From NCBI GenBank assembly GCA_016192915.1, contig JACPTF010000016.1, forward strand, positions 44,456 to 108,455: a stretch of 64,000 nt of DNA. The letters run 5' to 3'. Of this stretch, positions 24,208-33,478 are shown in pieces. This DNA is from Candidatus Woesearchaeota archaeon (GTDB lineage Archaea > Nanobdellota > Nanobdellia > Woesearchaeales > UBA10216). The notes beneath the pieces were generated by a model, which saw only the letters and a program-made list of their open reading frames with translations, ran no database searches and was not told the DNA's origin. The first letter of the stretch is position 1. Each line of letters starts with the position of its first letter. The position numbers were made by a program, and so were the translations under genes.

Positions 24208-27200
24208 TCACCCTATATCATCAACTCCGAATGTCCAGTTAATCGGAGCCCAAGCGTATGAGGTGCTGTCCGAGGCATTAACGCACTTGGAGTTCCACTT
24301 GTAAAAGCCAGCGCTCACACCTGACACCCCGGTATCAACCCTTCCTGGGCCTACAGAGTTATTTGTCAGGTTAGCTGCCCAAGTGCCTGTGAAATTGCCC
24401 CATACTGTGCAGTTAAGCAATGATGGCCCAGTAATGTTGTAAATGAAGCGTGGCGAAGACGACAGGCTTGAGTTGTTCGCAGGACTTGAAAGGTTAATTG
24501 TTATGGCTGCCAAGGGGGTCAGGCTGCTCACGTTTGTAACGACAAGGGTGCGGTTCGAAGCTGCCCAGCCGTAATTGCTGCTGTTGCTGTTGTCCTCGCA
24601 TCTGGAATTCCAAACGTATGTGCCGTTCACGAAGTTGTGGCTGGCGTTTTGCTGCCCTGGAGTTGCTGATGAGTTTGTGATGTTTGCTTTCCATACGCCT
24701 GTTGAGTTGCTCCACAGGGAGCAGTTCATGGACGCAGGTCCGCTAACATTGTAAGTGAAATTTACCGGTGAAGAGTTCATTACAGCGTTGTTTGCCGGGC
24801 TTGAGAGGTTTACTGTTATGTTGGAAGTGGAAGTTGAGCTTGAGACGTTTACCACGGTCAAGGTAAAGTTCGAAGCTGCCCAGCCGTAGTTGCTGCTGTT
24901 GCTGTTGTCCTCGCATCTGGAATTCCAAACGTATGTGCCGTTCACGAAGGTGTGTGTTACGTTTTGCACTCCTGGAGTTGCTGACGAGTTTGTACTGTTT
25001 GCTTTCCATACGCCTGTTGAGTTGCTCCACAGAGAACAGGCCATCCCTGCAGAAGGACCGCTTGCGTTGTAAGTGAAATTTACCGGTGAAGAGTTCGTAA
25101 CCGAATTATTTGCGGGGCGGGTGAGATTAATTGCCACAGGAGTGTGGGTTGTATTGCTGCTGTTCGATGTTGAATTTATGGCTGCTGTAAAGGTGAAGTT
25201 TGATGGCGCCCATGCAGCGTTTGTGGTGTTTGTGGTGTGGTAGCAGTACGTGTTCCATACGTATGTGCCGTTGTTGAAGCCGTTGAGCGCGAAGTTGTTG
25301 GCTGTTGTGTTGGTGCCGTTGGTGCTGACTATTGTGAAGCTGGTGCTCTTGTTAGCATTCCATGTATTGCTGACGTTGACGTAGATGCTGCAGTTCATGT
25401 TAGCGCTTACAGGCCCTGAAACGTTGTACCTGAACGTTGTGTTGGTTGTGTTCACTGTTGCCGAGTTGGCAGGGCTTGTCAGGTTGACCGTTACCGGCCT
25501 TACAGCCACTGAGACGTTAAGAGTAAAGGCAACTCTTGCCTGAGCATAATTCCAGTCTGAATCTGAGCAGAAGGTATAGATGCCATAGTCCTGGTTGGTC
25601 CAGCCCTCTGTGTTGACGCTGTAATGGTGAACCATGCCCCCAGTATTCATTGACCCCCATGGCGGGTAGTAGACCCATGTGTAATGTTGTGTGCTTCCGT
25701 TGAACCTTGAGGAGTTGCAGGCAGCATCGGTGGAATTGGCGCCACTTCCACAGTACCAGTTTGAGAACCGGTCAAAGTCCACAATGTTCAGGTAGCAAAC
25801 CACATTCTCGTTGCTTGTGGCGTTGAACAGGAATGTTGTGTTTGTTATTACCAGGCCATTTGTTGGCGAAATAATTGTTATGTTTGGAACTGATATGTCC
25901 TTCATGTAAGCATAGCCTGTTTTTATCACAGCATTCCCGGCAGAGCCCTCCACAGTAGCCCTTATGGAGTGCGGGCCCCTCTTCCAACCCGTAGCGGGCT
26001 TTGTTATTCTTATTGTGCCGTTGCCAGCTATCCCTGTGCCGCCCGTGCCATTCTGCACAACGTATGAGTAGTTGCCGTATGTCTTGCAGTACTCAGACCA
26101 GCAGGTGTCTCCGTCCTCTGAAACCTCAACCTTGGTTACGTTGACGTTCTGCGGCACGTAGTTTGAGTTGCGCACTATAATTTTGATTGTCAAGTTCTCG
26201 GCCAGTCCAAAGTAGTACTTGTAGTAATAGCCGCCCTCGTCTACGTTGTTGAAGTAGCCGTCGTAAGCCTGCACAGCGTTAAACCATACAGAGTTGTCTG
26301 CCTGCGTCTTGCTGCCGCCTGCTGCAGGCGTGAACTCAAGGTAGATGTAGTGCCACCCTGCAGGCCATCCTCCGGAAGGCGCAACCAGCGTAATGTTCTG
26401 CTTACCATTAACCTGGCAGGCGCTGCCATTTGATGTGGAAGTACACTTCCCGACTGCAAACGCATACTCCGTCTGGGTAGGATAGGTATACTCAAATGCC
26501 CTTGTAAGGTTGGCCGGAGTTGCAGCCCCACTTGCGGACTTCTTGACTGTCACGTTCACTGTCACATTGCTCGTCTGCGTGAAGGAGTACTGGTTTGGAA
26601 CACTATCCACTGTTATCGAGAACGGCACTGCCCTGAACGATATCCAGCCCGTCTGTGGTGTGTTGTCAGCGTTGTCCTTGACAACAACGGAAAGATAGTG
26701 GTAGCCGCCGCCATAGCTGCCAGAGCCCCAGCTTCCGGCGTTTGGAGTGATGTTAAGAATTACTGTGCCGTTGAATGTTTCGCTACTGTTCGGCCTGTAG
26801 TTGGTGTACGTTGTCCTGCTCCTTCCAGTGCCTGACCACACGTCCTCATATATGCTTGTAATAGTGTAGTTGCCGTAAACAACGCTGCTGTTGGCCCAGT
26901 CAGGCTGCCTCGTGTTCAAATCCACAGAAACGTTGGCATCGGTATCGATTGTGTAGTTGCGGATTGAAGTATCAACCCTGAATGACCTGATGCTGAACCA
27001 CAGGTATCCTGTGCCTGTGGAATTCTCGGCATCCTGCATGGTAATCTCGCCCCAGTAATAGCCGGCAACCCAGTTGCCTGACTTGTTGACTATCACAAGG
27101 GCGCTGCCATTGACCCAGTATGGCGAGATGTTGAGGTCTTCAGGATATTCCAACTTTTCGGATGCCCAGGTGTCCTCCCTCCACACGCTCAACATCACAT

Positions 27201-30200
27201 CCTTCACAGTGGTGTTTATGTAGTCGTTTGCCTTGTAGTAGCTGTAGTATGTCTTCCTGCTCTTTGTGGTTGTCACGTTGAAGTACCTCGGCCCGCTGCC
27301 CCTGGACGAGTAAGTGTACGCGCCTGAAGAATCAGTAGGCTGGGTGTCAACGCCGAATGCAATGACACTGAACCAGCCGTAGCCTGTTTCGGTGCTGTTA
27401 ATGTCAAGGATTACGCTATACCAGCCGCCGTCCCACCTGCCGCTTGCAGGGGTAAGGTTAAGGAAATACTTGTTATGGGTTCCGGAGTTGCCGCTGGAAT
27501 ACCACGGGCTTGAAGTTGTAACGTTTATGTATGTAAAGCTGTAAGCTGACTTGTTGAGCTCAGAGAGCGATCCTCCTCTGTAGTACTGCAGCTTCTTCAC
27601 GCCAACGCTCACATTGGCTCCTCCAGCGAGGTTGGTGTTGCCGCTGTCGCTCCAGTCTCCAGCGTTTGTTATGCGGACGAAAAGCGTCACGTTTTCCTTT
27701 GTCCCAAACGAGTCCTTGTACTGTATGTTGCTGCCCGATGTGTCAACAGGCGTTGCGTAGGTTTCCCACTGCCTTATGCCTAACCAAGCTTGCCCATAAT
27801 CGCTTTCACCGCTTGCAGTATTGGTGCCCTTTATCGTTATCACATAGTAGCCCGGCTCCCACTTTCCCCTTGGCAGCCTGTCAGTTGTCAGAGTAAATGT
27901 GCCCCTGCCGTTTGAGACGTTTGAAGCGTTAAGCCCTGTCGTATTGTAGCCGATGTCAATTGGCGGCCAGAGCCATTCGCCGTCCTTGCCGTTGTACTCC
28001 ACCTTTTGTATTGCAACCTCTCCGGTTATGCCACCTGTGCTTCCGCCAGCATTGCTCCACCAGTTGGTGCCTGCTTCATACAACTGGACGTTGTAAGTTA
28101 TGTTGCTTGTCGGCTTATTAGTCCAGGAGTTGCTGTAAGCCCAGAGGTAAAATGCCCTCGCCTCAAATATGGTGTCAGCCCTGTCAACCGTGTCGCCATC
28201 CGAGCCGGTTACCTTCAGCTTTACAGCATACCTTCCGCCATCCCATTTTGATTCCGGCTTTACAGTGCACGTATACGTTCCTGAATTGTCATCGGCAGAG
28301 CAGGAAGTGGCAGAGGTGTTCAGCGTTGCCTTCGTTCCTGTCTGGAGGTTGTAAACAGCCTCAACAACAACTGTAGCGTTTGTTATCGCCTGCACTTTTG
28401 TCGTGTCAATGCTGCAGGCATTGCCCATGCCGTAATAGGAGGAGTGGAAAGAGCCGCTGCCGGTACTATTGGCAGTTGCCTTACCAATGCCGTTCTGTGC
28501 CTGGCTAACCTTAAGCTCCAGGTAAACAGTATCGGTTGTCTTGTACTGCCAGACATAGAAGCTGGTTGAGCTGTCAACTGTGCCTACAGTGCTTTTCGCA
28601 GCCCCGCAAACAGTATACGGGTTGACTGAAAAAGTTGCGCTTGCGGCAGCTGAGCGGTTGTTGACGAAAACATTCACAAGGTAATTCCCTCCAGTCTTTG
28701 GAGCGTCAAGCTTGATGCGCTGGGCAGAGCCGTTCCAAGCCCACTCAAGCACAGAATTGTTCGAACTGACATTGTCCCATAAGGCAACCTCGCTGAAGTT
28801 GAACTTTGTGCCGTTCTGGTAAATGACAGACTCCACCAGCACGTCAGTAATGTTGCTGGTGGAAGTGGTGTTCTTGGCAGACAGGGTGATGTAGACAGAC
28901 TCTGACGTGCCGAAGAGTTCCTTAAACTGGCCATCGGCGTTGCTCGGCGTAGCTGAGAGAGAAGTTGTTGTTACGCTCACAATCCTGTGGACAGTCTGCA
29001 CCTCGCCATTAGTATAGTTGAGCGAAACAGTCAGAAGGTAACCTCCGGCTGCAGATGGCATCGTGATGGCGAACTCGTAGCAGCCAGAGCTGCTGCACGA
29101 CGCATTCCATGTTGAGTTTCCAATTGCGAGCAGGCCTCCTGTCTTGCTTTTCAAGGTGATGTTGAACTGGCTGCTGTTGATGCCTGTGATGACTGTGCCA
29201 TTCTCGTACTCTTTCGGGTAAATCTCAAAGGAAACGTTCCTGTCGGGGAAGGACGTGTACTCGTAGTCAAAGCCCGAGTTCTGGGCGCCCTTAACAACGC
29301 TGAGGCTCCACGACCTTACCTGGAAAGAGGTTGACGCGCTGACTCTGCTGCTGGCGCCTGTCTTGTAGACAGTAACGGATACGTAATAAACGCCATTGGT
29401 GAACGCGTTTGTAGTTGTAAATGAAAAGCGGTTGTTGTATGAGTTGTTGCTGTTAAGGGCTGTTGAGTTTATGTTGGTGATAATATTGCTGTTGGAATCG
29501 GTTATGGTGCCGTTGAAGACGAAATCGCCTGTTGGGAGAGAACCGTTTAACTTAACATTGACCTCTATGGTTGCCAGCTCGTTCGCCTTGAAAATCTCCT
29601 TAAAGCTCTTGCCTGTCGAGTCCTTCACGTACACGAAAGCCTCAAAAGGCACAACAACAAAAGCGGAAGTGCTGAGGAAGTTATTCGCTTCCAGAAGGTA
29701 AGTGGCTGCAGTGGAAGGCGCAGTTATCGTTACAACGCAAACCCCGCCGTTGTTTGTAGTGCATGAAAATGTCGAAATCACAGTGCGGTTTGTGTAGCGC
29801 AGCGAGCCATTAATGCTGACATTAGCAACAGAAACCTTCCTGTCGCCAACCTCCTTCAGAGCCCTCAGGTTAATTGGCACAGCGTCGTCAGGGTAATACC
29901 TTGCCTTTTCAGGGCTTATTGAGATGTGGTCTATGGAAGAGCTAAAAACACGAATAGTGCCTGTTGCCTTCCATTCCAAATTGTTCGGGTCAAGATAAGA
30001 AGCGCTGATGTTATAATAACCCTCACCAACAGGCGCACTCATCGCAATTCCAGTTAGGAAATTATCGCTTCTTGACTTGAACGTGCCGTCAGCAGAAGTG
30101 TTCATGGTATAGTTTGACCGTATAACAGAGCCGTTGCTTGAGCTGTTGCTAATGCTGATGTTGACCGACGCCCCAGAAACCGCCAGAAAACTGGTATCGT

Positions 30201-30411
30201 TAGCTGAGAGGTTGCTCAGCAGAACGCTCCCGCTTACGTGCAGCTCCTCACCAGCTCCATAAAAGGGCTTCTCAACTGCAAGCTGGACCTTCGCAACGTA
30301 CTGCGCAGCAGAAGCAGCCATTGGCAACAGAAGAAGCGCAAGAAGCGACAGGGCAAGCAGGGAAAAAACTGCCAAAGCTCTATACTTCCCTCTTTTACCC
30401 AAGCTGCACAC
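24208..30411 (-). CDS. Giant secreted surface protein with repeated beta domains (2067 aa)
   Basis: A signal peptide (ALAVFSLLALSLLALLLLPMAASA) starts a Ser/Thr/Asn-rich protein dense in NxS/T glycosylation sites. From about residue 580 to 1560 there are at least seven modules of about 100-150 residues ending in a G-W-x-x-G-x-Y strand and a WFxVRxF-like strand (e.g. GRWDGGWYSVILDI, GNWVAGYYWGEITM). Residues about 1700-2060 hold four Ig-like repeats beginning NLTSPANN... YNVSGP... with a paired Cys in each. No C-terminal anchor is present, so it probably relies on the downstream membrane-anchored partner. It is likely a surface-layer, adhesin or contact protein. Translation may start at GTG 30411 or TTG 30402. 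Confidence 0.85.
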   Translation of the reverse strand: MCSLGKRGKYRALAVFSLLALSLLALLLLPMAASAAQYVAKVQLAVEKPFYGAGEELHVSGSVLLSNLSANDTSFLAVSGASVNISISNSSSNGSVIRSNYTMNTSADGTFKSRSDNFLTGIAMSAPVGEGYYNISASYLDPNNLEWKATGTIRVFSSSIDHISISPEKARYYPDDAVPINLRALKEVGDRKVSVANVSINGSLRYTNRTVISTFSCTTNNGGVCVVTITAPSTAATYLLEANNFLSTSAFVVVPFEAFVYVKDSTGKSFKEIFKANELATIEVNVKLNGSLPTGDFVFNGTITDSNSNIITNINSTALNSNNSYNNRFSFTTTNAFTNGVYYVSVTVYKTGASSRVSASTSFQVRSWSLSVVKGAQNSGFDYEYTSFPDRNVSFEIYPKEYENGTVITGINSSQFNITLKSKTGGLLAIGNSTWNASCSSSGCYEFAITMPSAAGGYLLTVSLNYTNGEVQTVHRIVSVTTTSLSATPSNADGQFKELFGTSESVYITLSAKNTTSTSNITDVLVESVIYQNGTKFNFSEVALWDNVSSNNSVLEWAWNGSAQRIKLDAPKTGGNYLVNVFVNNRSAAASATFSVNPYTVCGAAKSTVGTVDSSTSFYVWQYKTTDTVYLELKVSQAQNGIGKATANSTGSGSFHSSYYGMGNACSIDTTKVQAITNATVVVEAVYNLQTGTKATLNTSATSCSADDNSGTYTCTVKPESKWDGGRYAVKLKVTGSDGDTVDRADTIFEARAFYLWAYSNSWTNKPTSNITYNVQLYEAGTNWWSNAGGSTGGITGEVAIQKVEYNGKDGEWLWPPIDIGYNTTGLNASNVSNGRGTFTLTTDRLPRGKWEPGYYVITIKGTNTASGESDYGQAWLGIRQWETYATPVDTSGSNIQYKDSFGTKENVTLFVRITNAGDWSDSGNTNLAGGANVSVGVKKLQYYRGGSLSELNKSAYSFTYINVTTSSPWYSSGNSGTHNKYFLNLTPASGRWDGGWYSVILDINSTETGYGWFSVIAFGVDTQPTDSSGAYTYSSRGSGPRYFNVTTTKSRKTYYSYYKANDYINTTVKDVMLSVWREDTWASEKLEYPEDLNISPYWVNGSALVIVNKSGNWVAGYYWGEITMQDAENSTGTGYLWFSIRSFRVDTSIRNYTIDTDANVSVDLNTRQPDWANSSVVYGNYTITSIYEDVWSGTGRSRTTYTNYRPNSSETFNGTVILNITPNAGSWGSGSYGGGYHYLSVVVKDNADNTPQTGWISFRAVPFSITVDSVPNQYSFTQTSNVTVNVTVKKSASGAATPANLTRAFEYTYPTQTEYAFAVGKCTSTSNGSACQVNGKQNITLVAPSGGWPAGWHYIYLEFTPAAGGSKTQADNSVWFNAVQAYDGYFNNVDEGGYYYKYYFGLAENLTIKIIVRNSNYVPQNVNVTKVEVSEDGDTCWSEYCKTYGNYSYVVQNGTGGTGIAGNGTIRITKPATGWKRGPHSIRATVEGSAGNAVIKTGYAYMKDISVPNITIISPTNGLVITNTTFLFNATSNENVVCYLNIVDFDRFSNWYCGSGANSTDAACNSSRFNGSTQHYTWVYYPPWGSMNTGGMVHHYSVNTEGWTNQDYGIYTFCSDSDWNYAQARVAFTLNVSVAVRPVTVNLTSPANSATVNTTNTTFRYNVSGPVSANMNCSIYVNVSNTWNANKSTSFTIVSTNGTNTTANNFALNGFNNGTYVWNTYCYHTTNTTNAAWAPSNFTFTAAINSTSNSSNTTHTPVAINLTRPANNSVTNSSPVNFTYNASGPSAGMACSLWSNSTGVWKANSTNSSATPGVQNVTHTFVNGTYVWNSRCEDNSNSSNYGWAASNFTLTVVNVSSSTSTSNITVNLSSPANNAVMNSSPVNFTYNVSGPASMNCSLWSNSTGVWKANITNSSATPGQQNASHNFVNGTYVWNSRCEDNSNSSNYGWAASNRTLVVTNVSSLTPLAAITINLSSPANNSSLSSSPRFIYNITGPSLLNCTVWGNFTGTWAANLTNNSVGPGRVDTGVSGVSAGFYKWNSKCVNASDSTSYAWAPINWTFGVDDIG

Positions 30412-30491
30412 CTAAAAAAGCTATATTAACATATTTATATAAAAAACTTGCTATTGCTCATTTGGGGTGCAGTCAACAAGAACCGCAGCAG

Positions 30492-31673
30492 CTAAACAAT
30501 TGCAGCAGTGGCAAAATCACCAAGCTGCTTCTGGACAAACTCCTCTTTGAAGAGCGTGCTGTGCTGAAGCCAGGTGCCAAGCGAGATTTTCAATCTGGAT
30601 GCAGCGTAAGAAACGGCAGCGTTGAAGTTCTCAAACTGCTGGCAGCCCAACTGCATGGCCCGGCGCACGTTCTCACGAACATTAAAAACGCCCAACGGAA
30701 TGTAGCCCGGATAAGCTTCTCTAAGAATAATAGCCCCTGCTTGCTTTTTCTCTTTTTTCAACAACTCAGCCACCGCAAGCCTTGCAGAATAATAGCAGCC
30801 GCCAACAGGCGAGTATTCTGTCTTCCTGGCAAAGCGCTCATAGTCACCAAAAATCTCAAGCTTATCCCCCACTATGCTTGGGAAAAAAGCTTCTATCCAC
30901 TCATACTTCCACATGGTTGGCATGAGGATGATAATGAACCGGTTGTTCAGAGTGGTTGACTCGTACACCCTGAACTGTTCTATGGGCTCGTATGCCTTGA
31001 TTTCCTCAAGCAAATGGCTGGAAAGCGTGCTGTCAACAGCAGCGATTGACCAGCGAGTGGGCACAAGCTTACGGTTCTTTTCCAGCCCAAACGCGCCTGT
31101 GCTGAATGCTTTCTGGATTGATGAGAACAATACGCCTTTTTCGTAGAGCCGAATGACCGCTTCCGTCGCCTTCAAATCCGTGTCGTAATGCGCCTTCTCA
31201 AGCTGTGGATGAAACCTGCTGTTGCCAAGAGTGACCTCCTTCAAAGGGGCGCTCGGCCCGAAAGGCTGCACCTCCTCATGAAAAAAAAGCCCAACGGGCT
31301 TTTTTTTGAATTCTGCTTCGACGCCTAACGGATTTTTCGCAAGGGCAATCTCCTGAAGCTGGCTGACTATCCTGCTGCCATCAACTCCACTTTTGATGTT
31401 GACAGTCTGCTTTCCCCTTATCAGCTGCATCCTGAAATCAACTATGTCAGCAGCTGTCTTGTTGCCCGGAAGCCACTCCTCAGGCAGGTCAAGGATGCTG
31501 CTGTCACCCTGCTTAACAGTCAGCAGAGGCCCTACAGCCACCTTAGGATAACCGTAACGGCCGATAAACACAGAAGGCGGTGAGGAGCCGGACAGCTTCT
31601 CAGAGTACTCCACTGTCTTGAATGCCATCCTAGAGTATAACTTGCTCAGATAGCTCGCCTTGCCCTTGTACAT
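30492..31673 (-). CDS. Nre family DNA repair protein with PCNA-interaction motif
   Basis: The 393-residue protein has the Nre core (SSPPSVFIGRYGYPKVAVGPL, residues about 29-50; PEEWLPG; GDYERFARKTEYSPVGGCYYSARLAV). It ends with QKQLGDF (about residues 380-386), which fits the PIP box QxxLxxF that binds the PCNA sliding clamp. Archaeal NreA/NreB act in the DNA-damage response. The N-terminal zinc-finger found in many members is absent here. The promoter has an AGTATTAATACT box (31703-31714) preceded by the 19-bp element also found before the folded RNA. Confidence 0.88.
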   Translation of the reverse strand: MYKGKASYLSKLYSRMAFKTVEYSEKLSGSSPPSVFIGRYGYPKVAVGPLLTVKQGDSSILDLPEEWLPGNKTAADIVDFRMQLIRGKQTVNIKSGVDGSRIVSQLQEIALAKNPLGVEAEFKKKPVGLFFHEEVQPFGPSAPLKEVTLGNSRFHPQLEKAHYDTDLKATEAVIRLYEKGVLFSSIQKAFSTGAFGLEKNRKLVPTRWSIAAVDSTLSSHLLEEIKAYEPIEQFRVYESTTLNNRFIIILMPTMWKYEWIEAFFPSIVGDKLEIFGDYERFARKTEYSPVGGCYYSARLAVAELLKKEKKQAGAIILREAYPGYIPLGVFNVRENVRRAMQLGCQQFENFNAAVSYAASRLKISLGTWLQHSTLFKEEFVQKQLGDFATAAIV

Positions 31674-31725
31674 TCTAGGTCATTACCACAACTGCTTTCA
31701 TAGTATTAATACTTTTGCCGCACAG

Positions 31726-31744
31726 CTGTCCAGTGTCCAGTGAC
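31726..31744 (-). promoter_or_regulatory. 19-bp upstream element of nre, shared with the 17.2-kb RNA promoter
   Basis: On the minus strand the sequence is GTCACTGGACACTGGACAG, identical to 17157-17175. It ends 12 bp before the TATA-like AGTATTAATACT of nre. The same distance and orientation relative to the core promoter in both places argue for a transcription-factor site rather than chance similarity. Confidence 0.65.
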
Positions 31745-31834
31745 CTTCTTTGGCGCGGCAAAGAAGCTCAACCAAGAAATCCACTTCCTGCAACAACAAC
31801 CTTTTAAAACAAGCGGCAGCTACAAAAGCGACAT

Positions 31835-31981
31835 AGCCCCGTTGTGTAGCGGTCAAATCTTTGATGTAATTCATCCTAGAGGCTAGACACACCAGCCTTT
31901 GGAGCATGACCTTTTTAGCGAAAAAGGTCAATCAAAAAGCGACGAGAGCTGGGAACCCCGGTTCGAATCCGGGCGGGGCTA
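31835..31981 (+). tRNA. tRNA-Gln(TTG) with two introns
   Basis: Acceptor strands AGCCCCG (31835-31841) and CGGGGCT (31974-31980) pair fully. T arm CCCGG-TTCGAAT-CCGGG is 31957-31973. The anticodon stem is CCAGC (31892-31896) with GCTGG (31948-31952), and the anticodon is TTG at 31899-31901. An intron of about 44 nt (31903-31946) sits at the canonical 37/38 position. A second one of about 31 nt (31857-31887) interrupts the D arm between positions 22 and 23, and its removal restores the GTG/CAC D stem. Junctions are uncertain by one base. A T7 run at 31987-31993 can serve as terminator. Confidence 0.88.
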
Positions 31982-31986
31982 TTAGA

Positions 31987-31993
31987 ATTTTTT
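31987..31993 (+). terminator. T-run after tRNA-Gln
   Basis: Seven consecutive T residues follow the tRNA by 5 nt, the usual archaeal RNA polymerase termination signal. The histidine phosphatase gene starts 12 nt further on. Confidence 0.5.
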
Positions 31994-32005
31994 TGCAGAC
32001 TGGAA

Positions 32006-32614
32006 ATGAAGCTTTACCTTATAAGGCATGGGGAGGCGGTAACAAACGCTGAGAAAAGACTGCCCACAGACGATACTTCACTTACTGAAAAAGGCGTGGA
32101 ACAAGCCAGGCTTATGGCGGATTATTTAAGACAAAAAAATATTAAGGTGCTGTATTCGAGCCGTAAGAAAAGGGCCGTTCAAACTGCAAATATAATTGCC
32201 GAAAAACTGAAATGCGCTGTCTTAGTCAGAGATGGCTTGGGAGACTACAGCTTTGGTGTGCTTGCCGGGAGAATGGAGGACGGCTCAGATGCCGAGGTCA
32301 ACCAAATATTCGCAGAAAGAGAGAAGGGCATTTTGGATTATAGAATCCAAGGCGGGGAAAACTTTCACGACTTACAAAAACGTGTTCTGCCCGTAGTCGA
32401 AGAAATTCTTGGCTCAAAAGAAAAGGCAGCAGTTATAGTAGGCCACCTGTACGTTAACAGGATAATCCTGGCGCATATTCTGGGAATGACGCTGCGGCAG
32501 TCGCTAGGCATAAAAGTACCTAACGACTGCATTTACCACTTCGATACAGAAAACAAACAAGTGCAACACTACTGGAACGGCGAAACAAAACAAGGGCTTC
32601 TGCGCAAGGAGTGA
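32006..32614 (+). CDS. Histidine phosphatase superfamily (phosphoglycerate mutase-like) protein
   Basis: The 202-residue protein starts with the RHG motif (R7-H8-G9, phospho-acceptor His), has SSRKKRAVQTA for the second Arg, Glu in the LGDYSFGVLAG region and the second His in VIVGHLYVNR. These are the catalytic elements of the branch-1 histidine phosphatase superfamily, which contains phosphoglycerate mutases and broad phosphatases. It lies 25 nt after tRNA-Gln. Substrate not deducible. Confidence 0.88.
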   Translation: MKLYLIRHGEAVTNAEKRLPTDDTSLTEKGVEQARLMADYLRQKNIKVLYSSRKKRAVQTANIIAEKLKCAVLVRDGLGDYSFGVLAGRMEDGSDAEVNQIFAEREKGILDYRIQGGENFHDLQKRVLPVVEEILGSKEKAAVIVGHLYVNRIILAHILGMTLRQSLGIKVPNDCIYHFDTENKQVQHYWNGETKQGLLRKE

Positions 32615-32617
32615 GGC

Positions 32618-32917
32618 TTAGCTGTACTTCGCGACAACTTTTCCTATTATCTGTTCTTTCGCAATTTTGGGTGTCTTCAAGCTGTCACTCCTGTTGTCGC
32701 CTTCAACAACAAATTCAGTTTTATTCACAACCGCTGCTATTCTTTTCACGTATTCCTTGCCATCATTGTATTCGAAAACAACTACATCGCCCTTTTTTGG
32801 CTTTGAAAAAAGATAGGCCCACCTGAAAACAACAGCCCTGTCTCCCTCGTCCAGAAAAGGCTGCATGCTGTGGCCTTTGACAACATGAGTGCTGAAAGGA
32901 AGGAGAGAAAAAGCCAT
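32618..32917 (-). CDS. sodX: S26 signal-peptidase-like protease, probable Ni-SOD maturation enzyme
   Basis: The 99-residue protein has the Ser-Lys dyad of S24/S26 peptidases: GHSMQPFLDEGD (Ser17) and EYVKRIA (Lys58), then VEGDNRSDS. It lacks the membrane anchor of true signal peptidases. The gene starts 17 bp downstream of the Ni-superoxide dismutase gene on the same strand. SodX-type peptidases remove the N-terminal extension of SodN so that the nickel-binding His becomes the N-terminus. Family and neighbour together make this role likely. Confidence 0.85.
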   Translation of the reverse strand: MAFSLLPFSTHVVKGHSMQPFLDEGDRAVVFRWAYLFSKPKKGDVVVFEYNDGKEYVKRIAAVVNKTEFVVEGDNRSDSLKTPKIAKEQIIGKVVAKYS

Positions 32918-32934
32918 TTTAGTTGCAGCCGCAG

Positions 32935-33378
32935 CTACTTTTTCGTAGCCGCAAATATTTGCGCAATTTCCGCAACAGCTTCCTTCAGCTGCTGAGCAAC
33001 CTTTAAGTCAACCATCCTTTTGGCCTGTGAGCAGAGCTTTGTTGCCTTCCACACCTTTGTATGGAGGTCGGGAAACTTCGCAAGGTGCTCCTCCTTGAAG
33101 TAGTCAGTCCACAAAATTAGTAGCTCCTGCTTGCACTTCTGGGCATGCTCCTCCTTGACGTGAACCATTCGGACAAAGCTGTTCCGCTGCTCAAGCTCCA
33201 TCCCTTTCAGTTCCAGAATCTTTTCAACCATCTTGTAAACAGTGTCTGCCGCGGTTGTCATCGAGTTCGTCTCGTAAATGCCACAGGGAATGTCACAATG
33301 CGCATACGCAGAAGTTGGCTTTACTACTATCTCTGCTTTTCTCAGCACAGCAGCAACTAAACCCCTCATTTTCATCAT
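32935..33378 (-). CDS. sodN: Nickel-containing superoxide dismutase
   Basis: The nickel hook HCDIPCGIY (residues 27-35 from the ATG at 33378) is the diagnostic motif of Ni-SOD: the His amine and imidazole plus Cys28 and Cys32 bind nickel. A 26-residue prosequence ending SAYA precedes it and must be removed. The rest is a four-helix bundle, with the protein slightly under 150 residues as in bacterial SodN. It dismutates superoxide to oxygen and hydrogen peroxide. AGGGTGAT is the ribosome site, so the ATG at 33378 or 33375 is preferred over the GTG at 33387. It forms an operon with the maturation peptidase. Confidence 0.93.
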   Translation of the reverse strand: MMKMRGLVAAVLRKAEIVVKPTSAYAHCDIPCGIYETNSMTTAADTVYKMVEKILELKGMELEQRNSFVRMVHVKEEHAQKCKQELLILWTDYFKEEHLAKFPDLHTKVWKATKLCSQAKRMVDLKVAQQLKEAVAEIAQIFAATKK

Positions 33379-33478
33379 GGCAATCACCCTATTGATGCCA
33401 TGACCTGTTGGTATAAAAAATTTGCTGTATACGCATAAATCACTAAGTTAATATAGCTGCTACCAAATTATCGTTAGA

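Noticed and set aside
24540..24960. Near-identical 70-bp DNA repeats (e.g. around 24590 and 24894) considered as a mobile or CRISPR-like repeat
   Set aside because: They are in-frame copies of Ig-like repeats inside the giant surface protein, with irregular spacing and no spacer array.
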